Positions 1 to 11,716 of a DNA stretch of 64,000 nt are shown here, piece after piece (position 1 is the first letter of the stretch; each line of letters starts with the position of its first letter). Source of the DNA: Takashimella koratensis (Eukaryota; Basidiomycota; Tremellomycetes; Trichosporonales; Tetragoniomycetaceae); NCBI GenBank assembly GCA_003116875.1, contig BCKT01000012.1, forward strand, positions 1,112,094 through 1,176,093. Reading direction: 5' to 3'. Under the pieces are notes generated by a model that was given only the letters and a program-made list of their open reading frames with translations, was not told the DNA's origin and ran no database searches. A program made the position numbers and the translations under genes.

Positions 1-87
1 CCCGTTGCGTGAAAAGCAAGCACTACTACCTCTACTTTTCCTCACTTGAACCCCTATCCCCTTGTAAGGCGATACAACCAGAGACAG

Positions 88-1817
88 CTACCAACCCCAA
101 TGACTGTCCTCGTTCACTCGCTGAATTCGGATTGACGACGCCGCTACACTCCCACCACCGCTCCCTCCTCCTCTCCGCCAACCAAACCACCCTCGTCCCT
201 GGTTCCCCCCTGCCCCCACTCCCGCTGCCCCACTGCCTTCACGTGTCCACGCCCAACCACCCGCCCCGCCCTCGCTACCCGGTGACTCGGCCTTAGCGTA
301 CCCTCCTCCCAGCGCCTCGGTCGATCCGTACCCTTCCCCGCCAGCTCCGTCGTAGCTAAGCCGCGAGTTGGTCCGGCGGCGCCAGTACCATAGGCCACCG
401 ATGGTTGCGATTACGATGAGTGCGATGACGATGACGGTGACGGAGACGGCGATCTCGGTGCTGTGGTGGGTCAGCGGGTGTTTTGACACAAGGATAGACT
501 TGACCGAGCTTGATTAGGTGATAGGGAAGTAAGAGGGGAGGCAAATGACTTCCGGCCCGTATTGACTCACGTCTGTTTACTCGTCGAGGTGGAGTCACCT
601 GCGGCTGCCGCACTAACAGATGACGACGACGCAGCAGGTGCCGTTATTGGTGCAGACTGAGTCTCCAAGACCGCTCCTCCCGATACCTGGCTATACTGCC
701 CGACGCCCAGACTTGTGGGAGCGCCTGAGGTCGTCGATCCGGACGCTATCGAGCCCGAGTGGCTTCCTGAAGCCGAAGCTTGTGCGAGCGCGCTGACGAG
801 CCACGACGGGGTCGAGCTGAGGCCGGAAGACGTGGAGATGGACGAGGGCGAGGAGGTAGGTAATGATGTGGAGATGGCGGAAGAAGAGGGAGAAGAGGAG
901 GGAGAGGATGAGGGAGAAGGGGAAGGGGAAGAAGTTGAAGAGGGAGAGGAGGTGGTAGTTGCGGCTGCAGCTTTAGAGGACGAAGCGGGCGCTGTAGAAG
1001 CCGTTGCTGCGGCTCCATTGATCCTGCAACGACAAGGATATAGATTAAGGCAGGGAGGTTAGAATGCGAGGTTGATGGGAACCGACAGAGGTCAGCTTTA
1101 CCTCGCATGAAGTCGGAGACAGAGGCGAGCTCACAAAGTCCCTGAGACAGCGACAAAGTCGATATCCAGCCATATCAAATCTGGATACTGCCCGACATCT
1201 TGTGCGTTCTGGTTGGAGATGATGAGTGTGTGTTCACCCTTCACCAATCCCGAAGTCGCGTAGAGGACTTGTTGGAAAGTCGCGGCTGCGGAATAGCCAG
1301 AGTAATAAGCGACGGTCCCGCCGTCTACTTGGACCCCGTAGATCCCGTGGCTAAGCAGAGACAGAATCGTCAGCGCTAGGGATCACTTGTGTCTCTCTAA
1401 AGACTATCGCTTACTTGCTTCGTCGTGCACCGTAGACTGCAATATCCGTTCCCGACCACGCGATCACCGCGTACTCTCCCTATGAGATATTCAGCTACGA
1501 TGTCCGGATAACCGGCCTTGAGTAGAATGCCTCTAAGAAACTCACGCTAGCTGTAGATGTGTGAAATGTCTGTCAGGTAGTTATCGTTAGCATCTCTCTC
1601 CTCCCGTCCCAGCCACGTGTTCTCTCGGCGACTGGGTCGCAAATAGACTCACCGAGTTGTAGTAGTCGTCGGTCATGGAGTCATCGGTGTGGTCGGTGGA
1701 CCTGGTCACGTTAGCTCGTAGACTAAGAGTTTTGGAAGGCCATACATGCCAGGAGACGTACCACGTCGACCCGACCCAGGAGATGGGCGTCACCGCGTCG
1801 TCAATGACGGTGGCCAT
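88..1817 (-). CDS. Ser-rich single-pass membrane protein with N-terminal sandwich-type domain
   Basis: Six-exon model, 431 aa: 1817-1653, 1569-1546, 1479-1415, 1350-1135, 1023-571, 460-88; all junctions keep frame. Residues ~1-165 form a domain typical of basidiomycete membrane proteins: an N-terminal VIDD, then GTDIAVYG, GIYGVQVDGG and a GEHTLIISN strand before the stalk. A long Ser/Thr/Pro/Ala stalk follows (its antisense shows as GAG runs near 860-960), then one membrane helix (IAVSVTVIVIALIVIATIGG) with WRRR on the cytosolic side and a Gly/Glu-rich tail. Exon 2 is only 24 nt. No cleavable signal peptide is visible, so the start at 1817 may not be the true N-terminus. Probably a cell-surface or wall-sensing protein; the ligand is unknown. 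The architecture is seen, the surface location is inferred. Confidence 0.72.
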
Positions 1818-3269
1818 TGTGTCTTAGCAGCTAAGAGTCGACCCAGTCTGATGCTGCTGGTCACACTCGTGGTATCTTTTGGACCAGTCGATGACTTGAT
1901 TCGTCTTTCCACCCCCTCCCGCTTCGTATGTCGTCTCAACGCAGTCCAGGAGTCCAACCTCGACTTGGGCTGTTTTCAGAAAATTGAATGACGGGAGTCG
2001 GCTTCAGGCAACTTGTGGGCAAAGTAAAGTCTGTGGATGATGTGAAGATGAGAAATGATAAAATGAGACGCCTGACTAGCGCGTTTGTCCAGGAGCCAGG
2101 GGAAGCGGCAACTCAACGCAAGGACGTGAGGGAGGGTGAGAGGACAAGGCGAGAGAACAAAGAGCATCCAGGGGTGTCCGGGAGTTCGAAAGGGATACCA
2201 CCAGGGCGGAAGGATGACAACGAAGCTGGTTGAGCAGTCCTGTCGAGAGGAGGATCGAAACTCGCAGGGGCCAAGCACAGGCTGATTAGTGAAAGCTTAG
2301 GGGTTGAGCGGCGGGATTATGAACCGTAGGGGAGAGAGAACCCGGAACGAAAAGAGCAAGGGGTCGGGGCGAGAGTAAAGGGGAAATGAGGAAGGGATCG
2401 AGGCCGGAAGGATATGTGGAGAGGATCGAAAGGTGGAGACCGTGCACGGAGAGGAGATGAAGGAATGAGCTACCAGCTCAACCCATTAGCTCTGGCCTGC
2501 TCGATGGCATGATGATGGCAGGGGAAGTGGATAGCAGCAGTCGGATTACCAAGTCGATTATGCCCTCACCATCCCAACTTGAGATGGTGGTCAATGACCT
2601 CCTCCGTCATCCATTGTGACCAACTGTCAGGACTCAGTGATATGCCTCACGCCTCCTTTGTCCATCGGCCCCCTCAGCTGGGTCGCTCCTTCGGAGTCGC
2701 GATCCGTTGGCAAGTTGGTCCTTTCTGTTATATTGCCCCTCGATCGCTGTGGCGAGTCTGGAGGAGTGAGCGCCAAGCCGCAAGTCGGTTGGATGGGCGG
2801 GACTTGAGAGAGCTTGCGTGAAAGCCCAAAGGGAGCGAGATGGAAAGTGCGGTGACAAAGGAACTGACTTGTGCGACCGACCAGCGGAAACAAAAGGAAC
2901 GGGAAGGACTAGCTTGCGCGAGAGTATGGCTTGATATACAGAGGTCCCTTCGTGTCTTGAGGATACCGATATGGAGCCGAGCAAGTCAGTAGGCACTCCC
3001 CAGCGAGCAACATAATCACACAAGTCGGGTATTGCAGGGAAGAGACAGCGAAAAGAGTGTGAAAGGTGGATACATCTAGGCATATTAGCCTAAGCTTGTC
3101 GATGAGGTGGGCTGAGCGGGGTGGGTTATAGGAGCACAGATGAGGAGCTCGGTCAATGAAGTGGGTAATGATATGTCGTGAATAAGCAGTGCGGAAGGAT
3201 TGGGTTGAGTCGGTGAATATCGGAGACGAGATGCGAGCGTAGGAAACGGTTCGACCTGAAAGGGTCTGG
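1818..3269. other. Gene-free stretch between two minus-strand genes
   Basis: About 1.45 kb with only short overlapping frames on both strands, none with family motifs or a consistent splice pattern. It holds the upstream region of the Ser-rich membrane protein and the 3' flank of the small membrane protein. I see no RNA gene or repeat. Confidence 0.55.
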
Positions 3270-3900
3270 TCATTGCTGTTTCGACGTCAGCAAAGGTATG
3301 CAAGCCTCCACAAGGAGCGAGCGGATTGAAAGGCGTCCGTGGAGGAAGTAACAGGAACTTACGACGGGTTGGATACCGTGCGCTGCCGCCGCCGCCGCAG
3401 CTTTCTCCTCCGCTTGAGCCTAATGAGTGCAGGAAGGAAATTAGGTCAGCTCAGACGATCGACAGGGCAATGCATCACAAGAGCCTTGACTTGTTGAGCC
3501 TGAATCTTGGGCCTGCGAACTGATTCGATCCCCTTTAACAGCAGGACTTGCGATCCCCAAGAAGGGTTGGAAAAAAGGAGGTGAAGCGTGCTCCCTTGCT
3601 GCACCAAAGGCGATGATCGGGCGGAAAGACTCGACTTACTGTCAGTAGTCGCTCGCGCTTGACCATGAGGTTCTGGGTGATCACGACGGACCCGTAGATC
3701 TGGTGAGGTAGGTCAGAATTGAGTCAAGTAGGAATAGAAACGGGCCAGCAGGCGAGTATAAGGGAGCCCTTGATCGGCAGTGGATGAAAGCCAGTTTCGG
3801 AATGGTGGCCATCCATTGTCATGATCTACCGACTCACTCCCCATCCGAGACAGCCGTAGACGATGACGCGCTGGACCAATCCGCCGATGGAGATGGCCAT
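3270..3900 (-). CDS. Very small single-pass membrane protein (about 60 aa), unknown
   Basis: Exons 3900-3838, 3699-3640, 3419-3363 and possibly 3275-3270 join in phase 0. The N-terminal half is hydrophobic (GGLVQRVIVYGCLGWGIYGSV). The second half is charged and Ala-rich (VKRERLL, then QAEEK and seven Ala). A short hydrophobic N-terminus followed by a basic and then Glu/Ala-rich tail recalls small mitochondrial inner-membrane subunits such as ATP synthase subunit e, but I cannot match it to a family. The terminal exon would encode one Gln and a stop, which is unusual, so the C-terminus is uncertain. It is divergent from the aldolase gene at 4298 with about 400 nt between start codons, so they may share a promoter. 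Confidence 0.45.
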
Positions 3901-4297
3901 TGTGGTTGGCAAGTGAGTTGATCGAGTATCTTCAAGATGCGACCCAAGATGTTGAAATGTTGAAAAGGGTTCATCTCGGCTTTTGCATCTGATCGCAACG
4001 ACCCAGACCATTCAAGAGCATCTTCTCCTCGTCTGTCACGTGACCCTGCTCATCTCGCTCGGGGGCATGCTCGGCCGTCGGGGATGAGACTGGGAGAGTG
4101 CGGGGTGCGGGGTAGGCCAGTCAGAGTGCCCGAATGTGTGTGTCTGAGGGTATGTATGTGCGCGAGGGTTGGCCGGGGGATCAATATCCCGTTGGCCGCG
4201 GGTCAGCCAACCTCTCTTTCCCACTTTTGTCACTTGCCCCTACCTCACGACCCTTCCCATCGCACTCACTACCGACTACACGCTCACAGATACGACG

Positions 4298-5626
4298 ATG
4301 CAGCAGGCCAATAACCTCCGTACAGCTCTCGCCAAGCAGGAGCCCGCTATCGGCTTCTGGCTCACGTGAGTGGACAGTCGTTGCTGTATAACTCTCTGGC
4401 CGCCATCCATCCCCGTTGTCAACCCACTGACAAATCACAGCTTCCCCAGCTCCGCCGTCGCCCGCTCCGTCCTCTCCCCTGGCGGCTTCAACTGGGTCCT
4501 CATCGATGCTGAGCACGGTCTCATCACCGACAAGGACTACTACGAGGTGAGTTTTAGTCGGGATTGAGCTCGTAATCTCTTCACAGTCGCCGGACTAGAT
4601 CCACATCCATACAAGATGTTCTGCCCATCTTCTTTGCGTCTTCCATCGCTGACTTTGTTCGCTTGCCCGTTACGCTTCTTCCTCCCCATAGCTCTGCAAC
4701 GCCATTAACCAGTACGGCGCCAGCCCTATCATTCGTATCCCCAATGCTTGCGACTGGATGATCAAGCGCGCTCTCGACGCTGGTGCTCACGGCGTCATGA
4801 CCCCGATGTGTAACTCGGTCGTGAGTGTTGCTCTAGACTAGCTCAACATCCAGTACTTCGAAGATTAGAGGTACGAGCTGACAAACACGCCTCATGACAC
4901 AATCTGATCGCCCGTGCTCCGCAACATTACCGTGACTCGCTGATCACCATATGGCCGATAACACGCCCCCTGCAACCCGGCTACTGTACCACAGGAGGAC
5001 GCGCAGCAGATCGTCCGCTGGAGCAAGTATCCGCCCGTCGGTACACGCGGCTACGGTCCCCTCTTCACCAACCACTCCTTCAACGCCCAGCCGTCCGAGT
5101 ACGATGCAGCCGCCGACAAGCAACTCATCGTCACTGTCCAGATCGAGACCAAGGAGGGTGTCGCGAACGTCGAGGAGATTGCCAAGGTCGAGGGACTCGA
5201 CATCCTCCTTATCGGCCCTTACGATCTGAGCAAGTTCCTCGGTGTCCAATTTGGTGGTGTGGAGCACGAGGCTGCTATCGAGAGGATTCGCAAGGCGGCT
5301 AAGGACGCTGGCAAGACTGCAGCCATTTTCTGTGAGTGGAGCTACTTCTGCCCTCGTTGTCACGCTATGACCTCCCCTTCCTTTGGCCGGTCTATTTTGG
5401 AGACTGCGCCCTTTCAATGCTTCTCCTCGCCCATCAACGACCTGCGCCCTACCTAAACACTGACACTCATCTACCAGGCACTAGCGGTGCGCAGGCCAAG
5501 GCGCGCCTCGACCAGGGCTTCGACATGGTCTCCCTCTGTGTCGACGGCGCAACCATCGCCAACGCCTTCCAGAAGGAGGTCGCCGCGGCAACCGGCGCCG
5601 ACGCCAAGTCTCGCAGCGGCTACTAA
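4298..5626 (+). CDS. HpcH/HpaI-family aldolase
   Basis: Five exons (4298-4365, 4441-4546, 4692-4820, 4995-5331, 5478-5626) give 262 aa, the usual length of this TIM-barrel family. Hallmarks: WVLIDAEHG around residue 45 (catalytic region), IIRIPN, DAGAHGVMTPM, a metal-site stretch QIETKEGVANVEEI, and LLIGPYDLS near residue 180. The family performs class II, divalent-metal-dependent retro-aldol cleavage of 4-hydroxy-2-oxo acids to pyruvate plus an aldehyde, as in HpaI and 2-keto-3-deoxy-sugar-acid aldolases. No targeting signal is seen, so it is probably cytosolic. The substrate cannot be read from sequence; aromatic-acid or sugar-acid breakdown are both possible. Start ATG is preceded by a pyrimidine-rich leader. 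Confidence 0.9.
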
Positions 5627-6317
5627 ATGGCTGTCGGAAGTGACGGAGAAGGGTTGAGAAGTACATCTTGGGATAGTAGGGGTATCTTTTGTATAGCTGT
5701 CGGGAGTTGGGTGATCTAAAATGAGATGTGATTTCCCGCCCTGGTTATATCTGCCGATGAAATGGGCGTAACAGAATACAGCGACCATGCATGCCGCCGG
5801 TTGACACTCGGCCGTGCTTATCACCCATCGAGGTTTATCACGACCCAGCGCGTCCAAGCTTGGCCGCATATGCATCCGAGACCATAACTCGGTTCAAATG
5901 TTAGGTAAACGACGGTGCACGAATATGGCGTGTCGATGGCGTGTTTCGTCGTGCCGCTTTATCTCGGTCATGGCCGATATCAATTTTCGTGGCTAATCGG
6001 GGTCCGTGGCTTGCGGGCTTGCCAAATGGGCTCATCTGACACCTTGGGTCGCTGATACCATATCGACTCATCTAACAACAAGTGGAGGGTAATCGGGGGA
6101 AACAGGCTTATGCATCAGCGCTACGTGGACACAGTATCATGGGCAACCGGCTTGGTACTCGCCGCACTCTAGATGGCGTGATACCGTTTCGACCCGACGG
6201 TCATTGTAGCCAAAGAATCTTCTCGTTTTATAAGACGATCACGTCGCTCAGCGCTGCTCTTCCATCCCATCTGTGCATTCCACGTCCCCAACACTTCCCA
6301 CTCCCATTCCACCCACC
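5627..6317. other. Intergenic region upstream of the flavin monooxygenase
   Basis: About 690 nt without a supported gene. It carries the 3' flank of the aldolase and the promoter of the SsuD-like gene; TTTTATAAGA at about 6225-6235 could be a TATA element, lying about 85-90 nt before the ATG. Confidence 0.4.
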
Positions 6318-7409
6318 ATGACCACCGAATTTATCTCTCTCACCTTCCCCAACGGCTCGACCGAGATCGCTCCGATCCCGGGAGCCAAAGTCGACTTTGA
6401 CTTTCTCGTCCGCTACGCTCGATCCCTGGACGATGACGAGTTCAACTACACCCTCTGTCCATACAACTCTGGCGGGTTCGACCCCTTCACCCTCGGTTCC
6501 GTCATCGCGACCGTCACCAAGAAGCTCAAGGTGATAATCGCTCTTCGACCTAACACCATGTACCCTACCGTGGCGGCCAAGCAGCTCGCGACCCTCGACC
6601 AACTCAGCAACGGGCGTGCGGTCGTCCACTTCATCGCCGGCGGTAGCGACGCCGATCAGCAGGCAGAGGGCGACTTTCTCCCCAAGGACGAGCGATACGC
6701 CCGCCAAGAGGAATACATCAAAATCCTCCGTCGCGCTTGGTCCTCGTCCGAGCCCTTCGACTGGGAGGGCAAGTACTACCAGTTCAAAAATTTCTCCAAC
6801 GGCGTTCTCCCTGTTAACGGTCAGATCCCTGTTTCCGTCGGTGGCTCTTCGGACGAGGCGTACCGAATCGGTGGCGCTCTCGCCGACATCTTTGGGCTTT
6901 GGGGCGAGCCGCTCAAAGAGACCAAGGAGCAGATCGACCGAATCTACGCGGCTGCGGACGCTGCTGGCCGAGCACCCAACGACCGCCCTCGTATTTGGGT
7001 CACCTTCCGACCTATTATCGCGGAGACCGAGGAGCTCGCATGGGCCAAGGCACACCGATACCTCGACCTGCTCAAAGCCGGCCGAGCCAACGGACACGGT
7101 AAAGCCCCTCCCAATGCCCCGGCACCGCAGAACGAGGGATCCAAGCGACTGCTCGAGATCGCCAAGCGCGGCGACGTCCAGGACCGCGCGCTGTGGTACC
7201 CTACCGCGACAGCCACCAACGCTCGTGGCGCCTCGACCGCGCTCGTCGGGTCGTACCAGACTATCATCGACTCGATCATCGATTACGTTGACCTCGGGTG
7301 CGAGCTTATTTCCATTCGTGGGTACGACAACTTTAACGACGCCGTCGACTACGGCAGGTACATCTTGCCAGGTGTTCGCAAGGTCCTCGCCGACCGGGAA
7401 GCCAAGTAG
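6318..7409 (+). CDS. LLM-class flavin-dependent monooxygenase, SsuD-like
   Basis: Single uninterrupted 363-aa frame from ATG 6318. An in-frame ATG 45 nt upstream adds a Pro/Thr-rich leader and is less likely. The sequence follows the luciferase-like monooxygenase fold and resembles bacterial alkanesulfonate monooxygenase SsuD (about 380 aa): VIIALRPNTMYPTVAAKQ, TLDQLSNGRAVVHFIAGG, RYARQEEYIKILRRAW, and VSVGGSSDEAYRIGG before IFGLWGEP. Known members use FMNH2 supplied by a partner reductase to oxygenate sulfonates (SsuD) or other small substrates; here sulfur scavenging is the best guess. No reductase gene is adjacent. The lack of introns is exceptional in this window, and with the bacterial-type family suggests lateral acquisition; that is inference. 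Confidence 0.9.
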   Translation: MTTEFISLTFPNGSTEIAPIPGAKVDFDFLVRYARSLDDDEFNYTLCPYNSGGFDPFTLGSVIATVTKKLKVIIALRPNTMYPTVAAKQLATLDQLSNGRAVVHFIAGGSDADQQAEGDFLPKDERYARQEEYIKILRRAWSSSEPFDWEGKYYQFKNFSNGVLPVNGQIPVSVGGSSDEAYRIGGALADIFGLWGEPLKETKEQIDRIYAAADAAGRAPNDRPRIWVTFRPIIAETEELAWAKAHRYLDLLKAGRANGHGKAPPNAPAPQNEGSKRLLEIAKRGDVQDRALWYPTATATNARGASTALVGSYQTIIDSIIDYVDLGCELISIRGYDNFNDAVDYGRYILPGVRKVLADREAK

Positions 7410-7760
7410 GTTAGGTAGATAGAAAAGGCAGCAGAGGGTCTGCCAACGTGTCGGGTATTAGGAGAATATTTCATGCATCTTGTCACTGTACTTGTTGCTG
7501 GAATGATGTAGGTGACCATGTGCGCGGGCTACGTTATCTAGCACTGCATGGGCTCGTAACTCGTCTGCTCTGACATATGCTCTCCACTGATACTGATGCT
7601 TACGGAAGGGTTGGAGTTCTGAACAATGCGCTGAGGGATGTCTCCTTGTAGCGAGCGACTGGTTCCACTCAACTTTGCTGATTGCAGACGGTTTAACAAA
7701 ATGACAATGCCATGAGTATCTGAAGAGTCTACATACACTCTCTACTCTGACTCCACAATC
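7410..7760. other. Convergent intergenic region
   Basis: About 350 nt between the stop codons of the flavin monooxygenase and the MDR reductase. No gene-like frame or structured repeat seen; presumably overlapping 3' UTRs. Confidence 0.5.
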
Positions 7761-9280
7761 TCATATCGCAATCTTCTCGAGTGGCACCTCACTATCCACC
7801 AGCGCTGCCTGCCCCTCCGGCTTTTTTCCATCCTCCAACCTCGCTACCAACTTGTACCCACCCGGTGCTCTTCCATGTCTCAGATCCTCTAACCCTTTCT
7901 CGATCCCCCCTAACCCACCTGCCACATTCACGCTCCGGGCGGGGATGATCTTCCCCTCCTCCAGCAGGCGGGTATACACGTCCAGCAGTGGTTCAGAGAA
8001 AAGTGGATGGGAGTAGAACGTCGTGGAGAAGGAGATACGGAGAGCGGTTACGGCTCGGATGGAGTCAGGACTAGGAGTGAGGTCTTTAGGAGATCCAGCG
8101 ATAGGAACGAGGCGACCGGTAGAGGTGGAAGAGGGAGATGAAAGATCGTGTCGAGTTCGCCATGTGGAAGAACCCTGTAGGACTTCGTAGCATATCCCGG
8201 CGGTCGTGCTTCCAACGTTGTCGATGGCAATCTCAACCTGGTTCAGGTCAGCGGGATTCACTTTGGCTATTACATCGATCGAGAGTTTACAAAGTTCTGA
8301 TAAACTTTACTCACGCTGTCGTGTGTGGCTTCTCTGATTTGAGCAATGAGCTCTTCCCGACTTGCGAATCGGTCCAACACCACCTTTGCCCCAAGTGACC
8401 GAACGTATCCGTGATTCACCGGGGAGCCAGCACAGATCACGCTGTATCCTAATAGCCGAGCGATCTGGATCAGGTAGACACCCGTGATCCCTGATCCGCC
8501 ATAGATGAGCATCCAGCGTGTCGCTGCCTGCTCCCCTGCTGTCACGGGTGCCGTTGAAAATCGTGAAGTACAGAGAGCGGAAGAGAGCTCGGCGAGGTCA
8601 AGACCTAGCGTTCGGAACAACGCCACGCCGGCGGTGATCAAACCCGTGCCGAGGGTAGCGGCCTCTTGGTCAGAGAGGTTGGCGGGAGTGTGGCCCACTT
8701 CGAACGCCGAGTGGACAGAGTATTCTTGGAACGCGCCGGTCCCTGATGCTGCCGAGTTGGCGCAGAACCATACCTGCGGAAATGGTCAGCTTATCCCTCC
8801 TCATGATCTCAGTCGAGAAACGATGACCTCCCTACTCACCCTATCGCCGACCTTGAATCGGTCCACGCCCTCACCCAGCTGCACGACAACCCCAGCCCCG
8901 TCCCTTCCCATTACCCTCGCCTCTGGTCCTACCCCAAACTTGAACGCCACACTCTGCCAATCGAACGGATTCAGCGCGACATGCGACGTTTTGATCAATA
9001 CCTGCCCCTCCGCTGGGATAGGGACCGGGTGCGCGTGTGCGAGCTGCCATGCCGGCTGAGAGGGGTGGTCTGGAATTCGTGCGAGGAGAGCGGAGTGGGT
9101 CAGTGTAGGGGAGGCGAGAGGGGTGGTTGATGGGGAAGGGGAAGCGGAGACGGACGGGGAGACAGAGGGAGAAAGGGAAGGTGTGGCAGATGAGGAGGTG
9201 GTGGAGGATGGGAAGGAGGGTTTGGAGATATGGGTCATGTCGCCCGCGAGGCTGGGAGGGAGGGAGAGCGCCAAAGTCAT
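7761..9280 (-). CDS. MDR-superfamily oxidoreductase, ToxD/trans-enoyl-reductase type
   Basis: Three exons (9280-8840, 8773-8315, 8237-7761), 458 aa. The catalytic domain begins near residue 70 with a GroES-like half (EGQVLIKTSHVALNPFDWQSV, GRDGAGVVV, GVDRFKVGDRVW) followed by a Rossmann half (LIYGGSGITGVYLIQIARLLGY, SLGAKVVLDR, IAIDNVGS). No structural or catalytic zinc ligands are present, so it is a zinc-free NADPH quinone/enoyl reductase relative similar to ToxD-like fungal proteins. The N-terminal ~60 residues are a low-complexity Ser/Pro stretch. In-frame ATGs exist at 9526 and 9238, so the N-terminus is uncertain. The second intron's acceptor at 8238 was chosen because the earlier TAG at about 8270 would bring a stop. 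Confidence 0.82.
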
Positions 9281-11074
9281 GCCTTTGAAGAAGGGCGTTG
9301 GATCGTCGAGGAGAGTAGGAGGGCGTCTGACGGGCTTGAGCAGCGAGGCGGAAGTTGGCGATTGGGGTGGGGGTTGTGGCTCGCTGGCGATGGGAATACG
9401 ATATTGGTCCTTGTATTTCGGATGCTGGCTGGACCGATGTTCGCTGTGACTATCGAGGACGACTTGGAGGTTGAGGTAGATACGAATGTCGAGTCGAGGA
9501 GATGTGGATAGAAATTTACAGACCAAGCCTCAAAGATCAGTCAACGAGTGAGTTTCGGGCGGGTAGGCGTAGTGACCGAGGTTTCTACACAAAGGGTTTG
9601 GCCAAGATTTGGCTGACGTGCGTTGTCGTTGACCTTGGCGTTGGCTATGGGTCAGATTGAGGGTACGGGTAATGACTACGGTGTACGTGCTTGCTTGTGA
9701 GTCTGCTGGTTTGCTCTGTGGTCGAGGGCGGGGTCGGATTGGGTTGAGCTGGGATCACGGACTGTAACACCATCTCACGTATGCCCGCCTTTGCGGTGAT
9801 TTTGCAATCCACCTCGGCCGGGATGTAGCAGGCTAGCTGGGGGATTGGCGATGACCGTGGGGGTAGAGACAGGCAGTAAGTAGCCTTGCTCAGCTGAGAA
9901 GCGCCCCTTGCCATTCTCTGTCTCGGCCGGCTTCTCCAGCACCTTCCCACTACACACTCGACAGTGCGGGGGTAAGCAGTTGACGAGCACAGTAAGATAT
10001 TCGTCAGTTGAGTCGGAAGATTACCCACAATGGTGTATAATCTTCAGTGTATCACGCCATTTGAAAAGGTTTATCGGCCACCACCGACGCCACGGGGGAA
10101 TATATTGGTGCACCACCATTTGGACTGTTGCAGGTAGCCGACTCCTTCCCATGCCGCCGGCTGGTGGGGATTGAGTTCAAGCATGGGAGGAAGTATCAGA
10201 TACCCAGCCTACGACTGCTCTAACGCTGCTCGCTTCTATTTCTTGAGACGACGCTGCACCTAGCAACCCTCCAATCAGCGTTCATTCGCCAGGCCTACCT
10301 CACCCCTTTTTGCCCAATTTAGCTCCCGGTTGCGCCCTCGGTTGGCCGGAATCCTACCAACTTCGTCATCGACATCATCGCGTTCTCGCCCTACCCACGG
10401 CGGGTTGTCTCTCACTGATCCGAACTATACCCTACACCCATGGGCTGACCCGTGCTCTTGGTCGTAGGCTGTATCTCAAGCACGACGCGGCTATGCACCG
10501 GAGTCCTGGAATTCGAGCCCGTCGTCTCCTGGGAGGGCACGTTTTGGAGCCGGCGCTAGTCTTACCGCTCAAACCCGGGCATCTCGGCAACAACCCTACA
10601 CCTGCTTATTACCCAGCTTGTCATCTGCGCGTCTTGCTCCACTCTTCCCCGGTTACCCCACCTAATGCCTCCTCCAGCTCATCCCCCACGCCTGCGCTCG
10701 GCGAGGCACAGGTCCAACATCCTCTTCCTTCCTCCGCTCCGTCCGGCCTACGCACTACACAACACCGGAGGAGACAAAACGTGGAATGAATCATGGTCCT
10801 AGCCAGCAACCTTGATTCCAGCCCGTTAGTGCAGGACACACATGCTGCGGGCAAGTCATCACCGCTGTCGTCATTGCCATCACCGCCCCCTACGTAGCTA
10901 GCTTTGCTAGCTCGGTCGAATACCCCACCGGTGCCGAGCTGAACCGGGCACGGAGACGAATCTGCAGTCTCGAGCTTCGATACATAAGCCCTCCCCTTCT
11001 CGACCCGTACCTAACTCTCACCATTCACCCCACGGCCAATTAATCCATTCGCCCAACAACCCACTCCCAACACC
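9281..11074. other. Long stretch without a supported gene
   Basis: About 1.8 kb. Frames such as 9645-10028 (-) and 10310-10789 (+) show no domain, no splice-consistent extension and a composition like random GC-rich DNA. It contains the upstream region of the MDR gene and, near 10980-11070, the promoter and leader of the small secreted protein gene. Confidence 0.5.
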
Positions 11075-11716
11075 ATGCGCTTCACTCTTCTTCTCACACT
11101 TGCGGCGGCACTCACCGCCCGTTCCGCCTCCGCCGTGCTTTACAACATTACCGCCATGGCACCCGTCAACAACGCTTCGGTCTTGCAATGCTGGCAGCTC
11201 TCCACACCCGTCACGAGTGCTCAGGACAGTGGGTTGACCCTTGGGGAAGTCTCGTTGGGGGCGACAGGGAACACGACCATCCTGGTTACTCCTGGTAGTT
11301 CAAAGGTATCGCCTGCGTGGGCGTTGGCGCCTCAGTAAGTGACCGAGCTTGACCGAGGCCACCACCTGGAGAGCATCAGACCACCTTTATCCATCTTCGA
11401 CTTGGGTTTCTCTCCTTCCCCACCACTTGAATCAAGACCCTCTAACACTCCCAGATACGTCTTCATTGTCTCCGGCGTCACCCAACTTGTCGATTCCACC
11501 AACACCACGGCCACATTCTATGGCGGCTCGTCTTTCCCCGGCGCGATCGTCACCGACACGGAAGCCCTCTCTACCAAGGGTCACACCGAGGAATTCGTCT
11601 CGGCCGACCCGGTCGTGGTGATTACGGTTCCGCTGAACGGGAACGCACCGAACCACACGGTGCTATACAATGGGCCGTGTAATGGGACGGAAATGAACGT
11701 ACAGCTGTTGGCCTGA
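11075..11716 (+). CDS. Small secreted protein, intact member of a local tandem family
   Basis: Two exons (11075-11334, 11455-11716), 173 aa. A clear signal peptide (Leu/Ala-rich, ending TARSASA) is followed by YNITAMAPVNNASVLQCWQL. The C-terminal exon has IVTDTEAL, a central GHTEEF and the ending HTVLYNGPCNGTEM. Two Cys (QCWQL and GPC) could pair. Several NxS/T sites suggest N-glycosylation. This resembles a widespread basidiomycete small-secreted-protein type with unknown function. A frameshifted paralogue lies 0.7 kb downstream and a relic of a third copy 1.6 kb downstream, so the locus arose by tandem duplication. Start chosen for the signal peptide. Confidence 0.82.

Noticed and set aside
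715..1062. Acidic plus-strand frame with Glu/Gly runs
   Set aside because: Antisense of the Ser/Pro-rich stalk of the membrane protein gene.
6228..7097. 289-aa minus-strand frame opposite the SsuD-like gene
   Set aside because: It is the antisense shadow of a strongly conserved coding frame; its own sequence is Val/Gly/Glu-rich with no motif.
9645..10028. Minus-strand frames with a CxxC-like stretch (CRVCSGKVLE) upstream of the MDR gene
   Set aside because: No second cysteine pair, no consistent splice sites and no start context; looks like chance in GC-rich DNA.
10310..10789. 159-aa plus-strand frame
   Set aside because: No domain, composition of His/Arg/Pro/Ser typical of random frames, and it is followed directly by the promoter of the secreted protein.
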